The notes under the pieces were generated by a model that saw nothing but the letters and a program-made list of their open reading frames with translations, was not told the DNA's origin and did not search any database. This document shows positions 12,301 to 23,901 of a stretch of 64,000 nucleotides of DNA, in pieces (the stretch's first letter is position 1; each line of letters begins with the position of its first letter). The DNA comes from Ceratorhiza oryzae-sativae. Lineage: Eukaryota; Basidiomycota; Agaricomycetes; Cantharellales; Ceratobasidiaceae. The stretch spans positions 485,531 through 549,530 of the forward strand of contig JARWMV010000003.1 in assembly GCA_030998015.1 (NCBI GenBank). The letters are read 5' to 3'. The position numbers were made by a program, and so were the translations under genes.

Positions 12301-13081
12301 GTCTCGAGCTCAAGCGATCAGAGCATGTCCGGCTCTGGAGACAGGAATACGTCTGGAGCAGGAGAGAATACTATTTCCGCACCAGGAGAAAGGAGTATTC
12401 GAGCGGTTGCGGCGAGCCGACGACGAGCTGGACGATTCGTACCTGTCTTTGCGGTGCCTCCTCCACCTCCACCCACCTGTGCTACTACCCCAACCGCGCC
12501 ACCGCCACCATCAGGCAACACTTTGACCCAGTCCTCCTCGACCGCTCGGAAAAAGCTTACTTTGGATACAAATGTCTCTAGTGTCTCTCGTCTAGACTCG
12601 AGCGTATCTGCAACTCCCATTCGGTCCTCGGCGTTTGCGAACATTACACCTTCATCTCCTCTTCCCAAACCCGAGTTTAGCGCAAAGAAACCCAAGGCGC
12701 CGAGGCTGCTTACGCCACAACGACGACAGGTTATTGTTATTGACGATTCAGACGAAGAACCAGAATCCTCGAGAGGGTTCCGACTCGGACGATCCTCTTG
12801 CATTTATGTCATCTACCCCCGCCCCTCCCTCTCGAAAGAAATCATTACCCAACGCGGGCTTGGATATGTCGCTTGGATCCATCTTTCCTGGAGAGGACGA
12901 TCCTGCCGAAAGCGAGGTCTACGCAGGTGTGGGTACGCGCAGCAAGACTGCTGGATTCATGAAAGGTGGAGGAGCGGGTGGGAGGGCTGTTTGGGCTGGT
13001 CCCGGAACGGTCATGGGTGTGGATCAAAGTCTCAACTGGAGTTCCCCAAGATCCAAAAAGGGAACCAACCAAAGACGATGA
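9330..13081 (+). CDS. Large intrinsically disordered nuclear protein with NLS, coiled coil and SUMO-interacting-like motifs
   Basis: Not a recognised family. The ATG at 9330 begins 'MASRRPPQPARPILKHRPPP'. After two short introns the protein contains the classical monopartite NLS 'PKKRKV' (about 9697), a long Glu run (about 9895-9930), Pro-Ala repeats (about 10665-10740), a Pro run (about 11260-11320), and a short coiled coil 'TIRALEAEVKRLREE' spliced to 'LARRDQQLEAS'. Two hydrophobic-acidic patches, 'FTVISDSSDEDE' (about 10934) and 'VIVIDDSDEE' (about 12730), look like SUMO-interacting motifs. The C-terminus 'SDSDDPLAFMSSTPAPP...' to the stop at 13081 is in a different frame from the exon before it; the switch falls near GGG at about 12776 and looks like one extra base. 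A chromatin or nuclear scaffold role is inference only. Confidence 0.55.
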
Positions 13082-13417
13082 TTTTGTTTAATTCCAAACA
13101 CGACGAAATGATTATTTGTTTCAGGTTTATGACGTTCCTTCTTTTTTTTTTTGTTTTGATACCCGCGAGTCATCTATACGCTAGCTGTATTGCTTTTTGT
13201 GTTTGTCTACTGTTCCTCAAATCGACTTATTTTACTCATTTTACTGGGTTCCAGACGCCCGCGTGATATATATCTATTTCGGGATGTTTGGAACTCTTTG
13301 GATGATCGCGAATAGGGGCCCGTATATATTCGAAACCACGGACGGTATGTTTTGCCTCTTATCCTCGACTATCTGCTCACTCATATCCCTCTGCTTTCAC
13401 GCATATACTAAGTTGGG

Positions 13418-14081
13418 ATGCAGTTTGTGACTTCAGCTTTATATTCCCTCGCGCTTGTCCAAATTTTCATCGCGCTCACCTCTCCAACCCCAGTCGTCAT
13501 CAAACGGACAGAGCCATACTTTCCCGAATATCCTCCTTCATGCCCCAAATGCCAAGCCGACTATATTAACATCAATAGCTGCGCGCGTGCTTCGGCAGCA
13601 TTGGCGGATCCTCAGTCTGTGAGTTTGCTCTCCGGGCGTTCGATGCACGACTAACGTCCTACACACAGATTATTCTCAACCCCTCTGGATTTTACGATCT
13701 GATCAAATGTTTTTGTACCGATACATTCCAGTCCACCTTTCCTCAATGCGTTGACTGGTCAGTTCTGCTCAGTTTTCTTCGAGCTATTCCTGAAACTCAC
13801 TTTTCTTTAGCTTCATCCAAACCAATCAAACGTGTGTACTGGGCGCTGATACGGATAATCTTCCTTCAGTTGTCTCAGGCATGCGGGAGGTCTGTTCTTT
13901 AGCCAGCGTGCTTCTCGGTGGGGCTGCTTCGGCAAACTCTCAGGTCGTGAGTTGTACCTCGAGTGCGCCAACTGCAAGCGCAACGTCAAGTTCTGTGAAC
14001 GCAGGTCATACGCCTAGGCTCAGTAAGCTCGCATTATATTGGGGATTCGGCTTGACTTTGAGCTTCGCAATGTATATTTGA
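13418..14081 (+). CDS. Small secreted cysteine-rich protein, possibly GPI-anchored
   Basis: Three exons: 13418 to about 13620, about 13670-13758 and about 13811-14081; phases are consistent. The N-terminus 'MQFVTSALYSLALVQIFIALTS' is a signal peptide. The mature part has about ten cysteines, including CPKC, CFC and CVDC pairs. The tail is Ser/Thr/Ala-rich and ends with a hydrophobic stretch ('LALYWGFGLTLSFAMYI'), as expected for a GPI-attachment signal or a single membrane anchor. Cysteine spacing is not a clear CFEM or hydrophobin pattern. It could be a cell-wall or effector-like protein, but nothing in the sequence decides this. Confidence 0.65.
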
Positions 14082-14237
14082 GGAGGTTGGGATTCGGGCG
14101 CGTAAAAACCCATATGTTGATGAACAAAAGTGGATCACAGGGGCAAATGAAGGATAAAAAATTAAACGAATCTCTAGAAAATTCCAGCAGTTGTTTCATT
14201 GGAAGGTCCTCGTGCTACCTCTACGAAGCATTTCAAG

Positions 14238-14635
14238 CCATTGAAAAGATTAAGGCGAAAAGGATAACAGGCGAGTGTCGGTTTGAGTCGGCATACGTGC
14301 CGGGGAGCAGGACTAGTTAAATAGGGTGTAAGGCACACACTACGAGCAGTAACCCGTCCCGCTGATTCGGTCCATTCAGATTGAAGAGTGCCAGTTGATG
14401 GACATTTCATGCGACTCCACTCCATCAGCTGACTAATCAGCCAGAGTACGTCTTCACTTATGATCAAGTTGTATGAACTAGGCGCTCTTCAATCTGAATG
14501 GACCGAATCAGCGGGACGGGTTACTGCTCGTAGTGTGTGTCTTACACCCTATTTAACTAGTCCTGCTCCCCGGCACGTATGCCGACTCAAACCGACACTC
14601 GCCTGTTATCCTTTTCGCCTTAATCTTTTCAATGG
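14238..14635. repeat. Near-perfect 155-bp inverted repeat with 88-bp spacer
   Basis: Bases 14238-14392 and 14481-14635 are reverse complements with about two mismatches and no gap. The spacer is 14393-14480. Weaker similarity extends a little beyond both outer ends. No target-site duplication was found at the borders. A transcript through it would form a long hairpin. It could be a fold-back element or an inverted duplication. Confidence 0.85.
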
Positions 14636-14639
14636 GTCG

Positions 14640-15861
14640 GAGTGCTCTGCCTGTGGCCCCTGCCTGGCCTTTCCAACCCAACATACCTGTTATTGGGTAC
14701 GTTTGATAGTGTTTGCTATTGTATGCGGGATGTTCACTCGCTCTGCGCTCCTCGGATAGCATTTTTTCACTGAGCAAAACTCTCATTAGAGCTATGTTCG
14801 GACTGTCGTTTGCATCGCTGACACATGTGGACAGCCTAGCTCAAACGATTGACCCTCTTGGTAAGCGAGATCCAGGACCATGTGGTGTTTTTACTTTGCT
14901 GAGCGTTAGAATGAAGAAGGCGCTGAGCATGAACCCATACCCAACCCTCAACCTGGCCTCGGCCAAGATGCCAACCCGCTCTTGCAGTCTCTGTTGGGCC
15001 TCACGCCGCTTCGTCAGTAAGTCGAGGTTGGGCTAGCTTACTGCCCGCCTCCACCAACTGGTCGATCTCGTGCGGAAACGAACGTCATTTGGTGGCGGCG
15101 GGAGCCGCCATGGAATTATTGCTCCGAGATTTTCCATCCTGTTGTAAAATCATATTAGTTGCTCGGTTAGCCCCCGGAACTCCATGTATATATGTTCTCT
15201 CCTACGATGCCGCCGATTTTGTTGAAGCGGAACGGTATTTATGCGCTTCAACGTACAATAGCGCAGGGTGTAGGAGTAGCGATTGAGCACTTAAGATAAC
15301 ACGAGTGAGAAATTATATGCGTCGCTGACGATACAGGCGACTGTCTATTGGTTTATATATGCGGTACAACGGGTGAAGCGGGGCGGAGACACAGGAATAC
15401 ATCGCTTGCGAAAGCGATGGTACATTGGGTGCGATTCGCATGTATGCTAAGAGAACGTACGATAGAAACACTAGAGAACCAGAAGCGCAAGTATCGGGTT
15501 TACATGTAGAATATCACATTCGTTCAACAGATTTCATTTCACAGCCCAAGGCATAGTGTGCCCCCCTTCAGAACAAATTCGTCCATGTGCACCAAATAAC
15601 TATTTTTGAATGGATTCAACTATCATTACTACCACGGCAGGTAGGCGAGGCGCATCTACTCGCAACCAAGATGAAAGTCATGTCGGCCTCATTGTGGTAC
15701 ACTCAATATATGCACACTTGCGCTATTTGTGCCAACTCAACTGGAACTCACAGGAACTCGGAGGCCCGTAAAAGCTCAATTCCGCTTTCGACATTTCAAC
15801 TGGCCTTCGCCATCCCCGCGCACTTTTTCGTGTGTAAATGAAGTGAAAGTCGACAATGGAA
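14640..15861. other. No firm gene; weak exon-like signals 14790-15010
   Basis: A plus-strand ATG at about 14791 and a segment near 14912-15006 between GT/AG-like borders show coding-like composition (Pro, Asn, Gln, Leu-rich), but the frames do not join and no family is recognised. Nothing is seen in 15300-15860. Confidence 0.25.
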
Positions 15862-18454
15862 TCATCTTTGTCCCTGACACCATTGAGCATGGGAGTCAAC
15901 TCCAAACCAAACCATCTCATGTTTTTTAATGAACGATACCCTGGGCGATGGGGTTTTTGTTTCACTCCAGAGGTATTCTAGTGACTGATTAAGGCAACTC
16001 AACCACAAATCCTCCTGAAGCGTCAACGGGCCCACTTTATCAATACCATGTCGAAGTAGCCTCAACATGAGGGAGTACAGAGCTGAGTCTCGAGCGACTG
16101 ACAAAAGATCTACGATAGACGCGACCCGCAGAAGCAATTTCCGGACTCCGAAGGCATATCCTGGGTTAGAATGCCGTTGGAAGCAAAAATCCGGTGCTCA
16201 CCTTGGAGGGTTGTCGAACACCTCTATCTTATTTCTTTCCGAGCCTAACCGTGCTATCGCGTTTATTGGACGAACAATTAGCCTAGATGCTTGAGCGGCG
16301 AAAAAGAGAAACGCGCATCCGACAGTCTAAAACGAGTGAACTTGGATCAAGATGACTGATAAACCATTGCACTCACAAGCAGCAGAGAAATGGAGGTATG
16401 AATTCCAGATGCTCCGGCGCCCACAATGTGCATCACAAGCTGGGCTTGCCAATTCGAGGATCGAAGAACTAAAAGACTGTGTGTCAGTGGGACGTCGTTA
16501 ACGCTGGTAGACAAGCTACCATTGATGAGCAGCGATACAGGGTTTAGGACACCGTGCATCCACCCATGACTGAATTTCAGAGCCGGTATATGTGTGAGAT
16601 TGACGTGGAGCTCCTGAGTGAGATGTTGGAGCGTCTCAAGGTCACGAGATAACAGGTAGGAGGCGTCAGCTATCTGAGAGTTGGCGCTTTCGATTGAGGC
16701 GGAAGTATCAGATGTGAGTTTCTGGGTTGAATCATTAGAATAGACGGAGTGTTTGCGGATATTGTGTTTAGAACAAACTTGGAGCTGCTCAGCCGCCGAC
16801 AGTTGATTAGCCACCTGATCGGTTGCTTCGGAAACCCGGCTTTCCAGTTTTTCGAGCGCCTGAGAAACAAGTCATTATATTATGAAATTATGGTCTATTT
16901 ACAGACCTGCTCCAGCGCCAACTTGTGGACAAATGTGTCGTCCCACATGGCATCCAAACGTCTCTGGAATAACGTAAGCTATTTGGATACTTGACCTTTG
17001 GCGAACCAGCGTACGCTGAAGATGACTAGCCGCGAATTCCAGGAGAGGGCAACGAGATCCAGCGATTTCGTCAGTTCTTGCACGTCACCACCCAACTCCT
17101 TAGTGATGGAAGCCAGTGCCGTCTGAGCCTGTGTCCGTGGTCAATTACTCGATTTTGACGGCTATATGAAACATGTACCTCGGAGATCATTGATTTGAAA
17201 TAATACTCCCACTAGACGGAAGGAACTCCTTTTAAGAACTTTATACAATTTATGCAGGCACGCTTACTTTGAGGACCAAATTCTGGCTATGTAGCTCAGA
17301 CCGAGTCTCAACCGTCGTGAGTAGCGCCACTAACTGACTATGAATCTGGCAACATCTCATGTCAAGAAACTGAACCGGGTGATGCCTTGTCATACCTGAT
17401 CTGTGAGCTCTTGCGTTTGGGGAGGCAACTTAGCTAGGGAATCTCCGATCAGGTCCGAATGTTGTTTAAACGATTTTGCAATAGATTCTAGGTCCTGGAC
17501 TGGCGTTCAAAACTCTTTGAGTGAAGTTGTCGATCAGAAGAGTACCTTGGTTAGCTCCTCAAGCTCTTCCTGATGGACAGCCAGCTTGGAATTGTGCGAA
17601 TCTAGGGTGGACAAAAACGAAACTTTTTCTAGCGTGATGTTTTCGTATATAGACTTGGCGTGATCTAAGTGATAATGGAGTGTCTTATCGGCTGATAGAG
17701 GCGAACAAATGGAAGGCATACCAATTTCATGGAGTCGCCGGTAGGCGTTGCACAGCTGGGCTAAATAATCACATTACGAATCCGGGTTGGCTTTAGGGGT
17801 GGAGCGAGCTCACGTATCTCTCGAAGGTACCCGGAGTAGCTCGACCAGTGCTGTGCGCTCCTTCCCAAAGCTCTATTCGATTCCGTTGGCCCGAAACTTG
17901 AATGTATGCGCGGCGAAACTCACTCGACGCATCGAGACATACCACCCACAGGCGCGCTCTCCCCCATATGTTTACATTCGAGTGGTATCGAAGCGCGCTC
18001 TGCCGTTGTCAGTTCGCATAGCGTCATTCGAACCGCAGCTGCGAGGAGCACAAGGTAAGATCCGTCGCAAATTGGCTATAATTTTATCAAGACGAGGCTC
18101 ACATTTTACGCGAGCATCCGAGTCAAACTCCAGGGATTCACAACTTGAATGAAGGGACAGAGACGCGTCTCTGAAGCACTGGGAGTGGCGGCTGACGGCA
18201 TGAAGTTCATCTGAAAAAAAGTCATATTTAAACGTAGCCTTGTCAGAGAGCACTGACTCCATGTCTTGAGCCCTATTTCCTGATTTCGGGCTGTGATAGA
18301 TGCAAGTCAATATACAATAGCGTAACTCACTGCCTCTGGACGCACTGCGGTTCTCAGGCTCTCGGCTGCTAATGGTGGCAATATTATTCGACGCTTTATT
18401 CCAGAAGCATAGAACAGGAGGCACAATTATGGGGGTAAGTAAGCGTAATTTCAT
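15862..18454 (-). CDS. KAR5: Nuclear fusion protein, Kar5/Tht1-like
   Basis: Kar5/Tht1 proteins act at the nuclear envelope and are needed for nuclear membrane fusion in karyogamy. The ATG at 18454 opens a signal peptide ('MKLRLLTPIIVPPVLCFW'). Small exons then encode the cysteine-rich luminal region ('SQCFRDASLSLHSSCESLEF', 'VRMTLCELTTAERASIPLEC', 'CVEALGRSAQHWSSYSGYLREI', 'QLCNAYRRLHEI'), which follows the family layout closely. Exons 17719-16350 form a long coiled coil ('SIYENITLEKVSFLS', 'LAVHQEELEELTK', 'SNDSTQKLTSDTSASIESA'). Hydrophobic segments follow near 16400 and 16300 ('VGCAFLFFAAQASRLIV'), with a tail to about 15862. At least ten introns. Exon calls in the middle are approximate, and the last exon may end slightly earlier. 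Confidence 0.72.
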
Positions 18455-18630
18455 TCTGGTGGTTATGGCGGATGGGAGAATGGTATCTTTGCTAGGTCAC
18501 GTGCGAGTGATGTCACCACCTCATAAGCGCCACCCACTGGCAAGCAACCCGGGCCTCAGCTCATCGTGCCACGGTTTATAACATTCATCCAAGAATAATT
18601 CGGTTAGACACCACAGCGTTTAAATGAGAT

Positions 18631-19444
18631 CTAGTAAAAAAAAACCCTAATAGTAACCCTCTTCTTTCCAGCACCTGGGTCAACTGTGTTAGAACCCAGG
18701 AATATAAAAGCAAGAGAAACAGCATACAGTAGATGGTAGTTCCGGAAGACCATTTCTTGTCCTGCAAACGGTACATGCGCGGCGCCCTAGAGTTTCTCGG
18801 AATGAGCGGTGGCCTCTCGGTGTATACTATATCCACATACCAGGTGAGGACCGACCTTTCCCGGGACCTTGACTCCGTGAACCTCTACATACGCATGGTA
18901 TAGGGGATTTGGACCCTCGTACCCGCCTAGCAGTGTACTCATCTGTAATTGCCGTACGACTATACTATTCAGACTCACCCTCTACCGGTACCCTACCGTA
19001 CGGAATCTCACCACTAAACAAGCTAATCTCAGTCATAGCCACAGCTAAGGACTGTGCGCTACTCACCCTTCTGCAGCAACCCACTCCATCTCGTGGGTTA
19101 TGGGAAGAATGTCGAACCTATTATTTCGATAAACCATTATTCACCGAATAAATTTGTTTCGTACCTTCCGCGGTGTTCGTACTCGCCTCCACCATATGGC
19201 ACTCGGCATGGTGTGTCGAGGTGTGGTGCACATTTGCATGGATGAACAGAATCGCCCATCAACGCGGATCCCACATAGATTGGCTATATATAGATTGTGT
19301 ATTAAGAAATTGGTTAATATTCTTAAATTCAACGCTTACCTCTCCCCCGAGATCGTGAAAGTCGGTTCCGGTCTCGAAGACAACCTCTGGTAGAGGCTCT
19401 TCGGTGGTACATGGGATTCGGTGTCCGCTACCTTGCAAGGGCAT
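18631..19444 (-). CDS. DM9 (DUF3421) domain protein, copy 1
   Basis: Spliced minus-strand gene with its ATG at 19444. Exons give 'EPIYVGSALMGDSVHPCKC', 'CRVPYGGGEYEHRGRFDILP', 'EMEWVAAEG', 'YEGPNPLYHAYVEVHGVKVPGK' and 'HVPFAGQEMVFRNYHLLY'. These are the DM9 repeat landmarks (Y-V-G-x-A, P-G-K-V, Y/F-G-G/Q-x-E and a closing tyrosine strand). DM9 proteins in animals bind mannose-type glycans; the role in fungi is unknown. The stop at about 18631 follows a short hydrophobic tail, and the end is less certain than the domain. A second member lies at 22051-23020. Confidence 0.65.
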
Positions 19445-20104
19445 GACTAGTGAGTTTGATTGATTTGTGGGGAATATAAGCTCGCTCTAGAATGTTTTAT
19501 TACGAAAGGCTTGGAAGTGGAGAGGCGTATGCGTATGGTGGTGGTAGATTGTGAACTCGGTGGGAGAGGTGACGTAACGAGGCGGGAGAAAGGGACGGTG
19601 TGTATCACGTGAACTAGTTACTGGCTTGCAGGCTGACTCCTTTGTTCATGCATTTATTCGAAGGGCTCGGAATTAAATAGAATTGCTTTTGCGTCTGTTT
19701 TCAATACTCAGCAACTCTGTGGATATCTGTCAACCTTCTGTCAACCGCCTGAGCACCTGCGACCTCAACCCCTTAATGCAACTTGATACTCTCGCCCGTA
19801 TTCTACTATTACACACTCTCACCTCAGAACACGAAAAGTTATATTTTGACATTCAATTCCAACTCTGGACGACATACACCAAAGTCCTGTCTCTGTATCA
19901 AGGCCAAATAATTGATGAATTCGACGTCTGCTGGATCGGTTCATTCATTGGGCTAAGATTGGAAATCCAACTTTCTATTCGTTTGTGGCCCTTGCGCTAC
20001 TGGGTCTGGCAGTACAAGATAACTGGCGCGGAGAGGACGAGGCTGCTTCCTTCTACGACCACCTCGACCCTCACCTTCCCTTGAAACACCAACTTCAAGT
20101 CACC

Positions 20105-20917
20105 ATGTCGACTCGTGGATCAAAATCCGGCACCCCTGCTGCTGCTCCTAGGGTAGGTATCCACCATCAAAGATGTGGCTTGGGTGGTGACTGACTAGGC
20201 TGGCAGGATCGAACCTCTATGGTTCACATAGCCCGTCTCTCAAACACGGGTATGCTCGCGAGCATGAGGGTATGTTCGACGCATTTGTGCATTTTATCCG
20301 CTAATATATCGACACAGTATGGCATCCACGGGATCGAGCCTATGTCTATGGTCGCAGATAGGGTCCTTTACACTAGTCGATTGTCCTTGATCGCGGATAT
20401 GAACAAAATGCATCATACGAGATGAACCTTTCTGTGGATTTATTGTGTCTCCAAATTGACCACCCGTGCTGAACCAGGCAGGTTCCGCCGACGCTAAGAG
20501 CTTCCGGCTTGGGTCCCAGGGAGAGACAAGCATGATTAACTCGATTCTCGACGACTTGGACTCGGATAGCGACTCATGCTTCTCACCCCTAGTAGCCAGG
20601 GACATGTTCAACACGCCAGCAATATCGACAAATTAATCCTCCAGCAAGACCGAGCTCAACGACCGCTCTCGGTCCATTGGATTCCCCCAGGTCCCGTGAA
20701 AATGTGGACAGGACTCGAAATTTGGAGCAACTATTGGCAGCTCAGCGACGGGATCCCCACACACGAAAGGTGAGGTTACCATACTGCACATAGCCCGTTC
20801 GCCGACTGATTCTGTTCCCAGTCCGACACCTCCGATTGGTCCATTTCACGAGCACGTCCATCAACGGAACCAAGAAAAGCTAGAACACCTAACGAAGATC
20901 ATGCTTTCTATTCTTGA
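20105..20917 (+). CDS. Unrecognised disordered protein (frame-broken, low confidence)
   Basis: No family recognised. The ATG at 20105 starts 'MSTRGSKSGTPAAAPR' followed by a good GTAGGT donor. Later pieces look coding: an acidic segment 'NSILDDLDSDSDS' at about 20535-20580, and 'SRENVDRTRNLEQLLAAQRR' at about 20690-20755. The latter splices over an intron to 'SDTSDWSISRARPSTEPRKA' and a stop at 20915-20917. The acidic and Arg-rich segments are in different frames, with a switch near 20630, so one base is missing or the gene is decayed. The region 19680-20100 upstream has further open frames of unclear status. Confidence 0.3.
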
Positions 20918-22050
20918 TAAAACCGTAGAGGTGAGGAGGAGGATTGACAGTGGCTAGCCGTTCGTGGCTTGGGTGACACTTCGTAGTGCCATCCACCAAA
21001 ATAATACGGGTTACACAGATTGTGTAGCATTTGGTTGTATCACGTGTCTTTACATAAATATGTGGGGTGGAAGTGACACAAGAGTGCGACGACCGCAATG
21101 GGCTCGATCCAATCAAGCCGGATGGCCAGCGTGCTTCTAGTGATATACCACATTCTCGAGTCGCTTCGAGTACTAGCCTAGCTGTACAATACCGGACACG
21201 CCAACATCTCCCCACGGGTGGCACGAATCGAGACAAGAACAGTTGGCTCCGTTAATTCATTTCCATATAGTTTAGCATCGCACAGTACCCCCTTTCCTCA
21301 CCACCGACTTTGGAAACGCCGCTGGTGTCGTTGTTGAGGCCTTGATTTAGAGAAAGGACTCGCATTCCGTGAGACGTGAGCAGTAGTGTTTAGGGTGGCA
21401 AGCTGTGGCGACATGTTTATTTGGCCTGAGATATCCTCGCAATGGTTTGTCGAGTCGACGTCTGGATTTCGCATATAGGAGAGTATCAACGTTCTCGAGA
21501 GCCATTTACGAAATGGCCTTTTTGATTTGCAAACATAAAGGATACGCTTAGCCCCGAGTGAGCCATGATAGCAAATGCGGAATGGATCGCTTCTTGATGA
21601 TACACGCTTTCCACTTGCACATCTCCTCAGTTTCTCAGCTTCGCCATATTTGTTACACTTTTTTAATACATTTATTTCATTCGTCCGGCAAGCCTCCGTA
21701 TTTATATCATCGGCACCCCGAACTGCCAAATCACTCTTTCCACACCCTAAATCGAACCATATCAGCCCCATCGTCAGACCAAAACCAAAACCGGGACAGC
21801 CATGACTCACAAGGCGTAATAATCCTGTGCAAAAAAGTTCGCCGTACCATTAGCCGGAATAAGTGCTCCGTTCTAGTCATACAAACACGCATGAACCCCT
21901 CAAACGAGTGAACCTGGTGACGGATGGGAATCAACACGTACGAGGGCGGGCCCGGCCTTGCCCGGGGTGATCACACTGTTCACACGCGCGGCGGCGTGAT
22001 GGAGTGGTGAGCCGTTTTCGATCCCGCCTGGTGGTGGACAATGTTAGGAA
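20918..22050. other. No supported gene
   Basis: A 170-codon open frame on the minus strand (21298-21810) has no recognisable domain, no intron pattern and irregular composition. Nothing else is seen. Confidence 0.3.
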
Positions 22051-23020
22051 CTAGACGGGTTTGGAGAATCGTGTGAATGGTTGCAGACCTTCAACGAGAC
22101 GTTTGCCTGCGGGAGGTGCGCCACTAGGCCAAAGTGAGACATGGGGATATATTGCTTTGAACAAGCGACTTACCCCGATGCGGGAACCCATTCCATTGCA
22201 TCCGTGAGAGGAAGGAGATCGTATCTGTCGGATCGCGCTGAGTAGGTAGAAACATGTGAGCAGTGAACGAAAGAAACTCACCGCCCGGAATGCTGGCTTT
22301 CGGCTCCGTTCACAGCAATAAACACACCAGACGGAGTAATTCGGCAAGGTTGGACATTTGATCCATCCACCAACGCAGACCCAACGTACACGGGCTGAAA
22401 CACTCTTCCCGGTCAGACATCCACGCACGCCGATTGTCTCGATTAACGCACCTGTCCAGTCGAATCGACAAACGGCGGGGCTGGTCCAGCAGCGCTGGCC
22501 GGGAACGGATCAGTCGTCGAGCTGGGAATACGTTGACCGCTTGGACCGGTGCCCGGACCGGTCGCGGGGTTGCTTGGGATCGTGGGTGCGCCGCCTGGAC
22601 CTCCCTCTCGCAAGAGTCCACCCGCGTGCCCGCTACCTCCGCCCTTGAGGAACTCTTGGGCAAGGCCACCTAGGGCTGTGCCGCTGAGTGCGTGTGCGAT
22701 TTGGGTGGGTAGTTGAGAACCGCCGGGTTTAGATTCGGTCTTGTGTTTGTCATCTTTTTTGTCCTTGTCGTCTTTCTTCTTGTCTTTATCCTTGTCTTTA
22801 TCCTTGTCGTCTTTCTTCTTGTCCTTGTCCTTGTCGTCTTTTTTCTTATCCTTATCCTTGTCGTCCTTCTTCTTGTCCTTGTCCTTTTTGTCCTTCTTCT
22901 CGTCGCCGGAGCCTTTATCTTTCTTGTCCTTCTTGTCTTTTTGTCTTTCTTGTGGGACTTGTCCTTCTTGTACGAGCCGTCTGAGCGGCCCGAGTCCGAG
23001 TCCGAGTCGGATGAACCCAT
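22051..23020 (-). CDS. DM9-like protein with N-terminal Lys/Asp-rich tract, copy 2
   Basis: The ATG at 23020 starts 'MGSSDSDSDSGRSDGSYKKD'. It is followed by a long KKD/DKDK repeat (about 22950-22740), a Gly/Pro-rich linker, and then spliced exons with 'PVYVGSALVDGSNVQPCRI', 'FIAVNGAESQHSGRYDLLPL' and 'AMEWVPASG', ending at 22051. These parallel the DM9 exons of the gene at 18631-19444, including the 'MEW' strand. A one-base frame break lies in the A/T homopolymer near 22950: upstream the start is in one frame, downstream the Lys/Asp tract is in another. This is most simply a homopolymer error. A TATATA stretch near 23133 lies about 115 bases upstream of the start. Confidence 0.6.
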
Positions 23021-23901
23021 GGTGGTCGGGGGGAGCTGATTTCGATGCGAGCAAAGGCGTCGGATATGGAGACCGCCCACACGTAGATTGAGGCGTTGGG
23101 TTGTCGGCGATGATCAAGACCGTGCGACCGAGGTGTATATATGCGGGCGCGTAGTTGTGCCCTATAGCATCAGCTTGGCCGGCGATCGACTCGGGTCGCG
23201 CCCAGGTGGGGATCCTCAAGCTCATTTCGCGACTGGCTGAGAACCAGACACTCGGCGCAGCTCATCTATCCACATCGGGAAGGCTATTCCCTAGAAGGTC
23301 TCCGTAGAACACGCCGCCTAGTCGCATCATGGCTCGACATCATCGATGACCGTGAAAGTCGGGGAGGCAGTGGAGCCAGGAGCGTCACTGGTGGCCAGAC
23401 AGCTTATTCCTCGGATGTGAAATCGAACAATAAAATACACAATAAAATCGAACATGATGATTGCTGAGTCTGGAAATACGTACAATATGGGCGCTACAGT
23501 CGGGTTCGTATTGCCGACACGAAGCGAGGCATCGCCTATGCGACCCGAACCCGCCGGCCAGCTGCGCCGACTGCGCAAGAGGGGGGGGGAGTGGGGCGTG
23601 TTCGAACCGAGGACACGTGACCGTTGCCGGGCGTTGCCCGTGGTGTCGTTAACGCTTGGCGGGGAGTGCTAAGAGGCTTGGGTGCTGAAAACAGGTGTAT
23701 ATTTAGCACAGCGAAGGGGGCAATTGGCCAGACGCCCAAACAGACCGCGCAGCATTGTCGGTCGCCAGCGCAAGGGAGCAGGGCTGGAGCCTTTGTTTGG
23801 CTGTGCTTCGGCCCGTCGTCACCAGGTTTAAGTACCCCACTCTCTGGCACACAACATTCACCTCCCCCTTCCCCCCTCGGCTCCTGCCCCCCAATCTCGC
23901 G

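Noticed and set aside
21298..21810. 170-codon open frame on the minus strand
   Set aside because: No domain, no neighbouring exons, irregular amino-acid composition.
22740..22950. Tandem repeat array suggestive of a satellite or CRISPR
   Set aside because: It is a coding low-complexity Lys/Asp tract without spacers; no CRISPR is expected in a nuclear fungal genome.
23560..23625. GTTCGAAC B-box-like sequence
   Set aside because: No A-box at the right distance on either strand and no cloverleaf.
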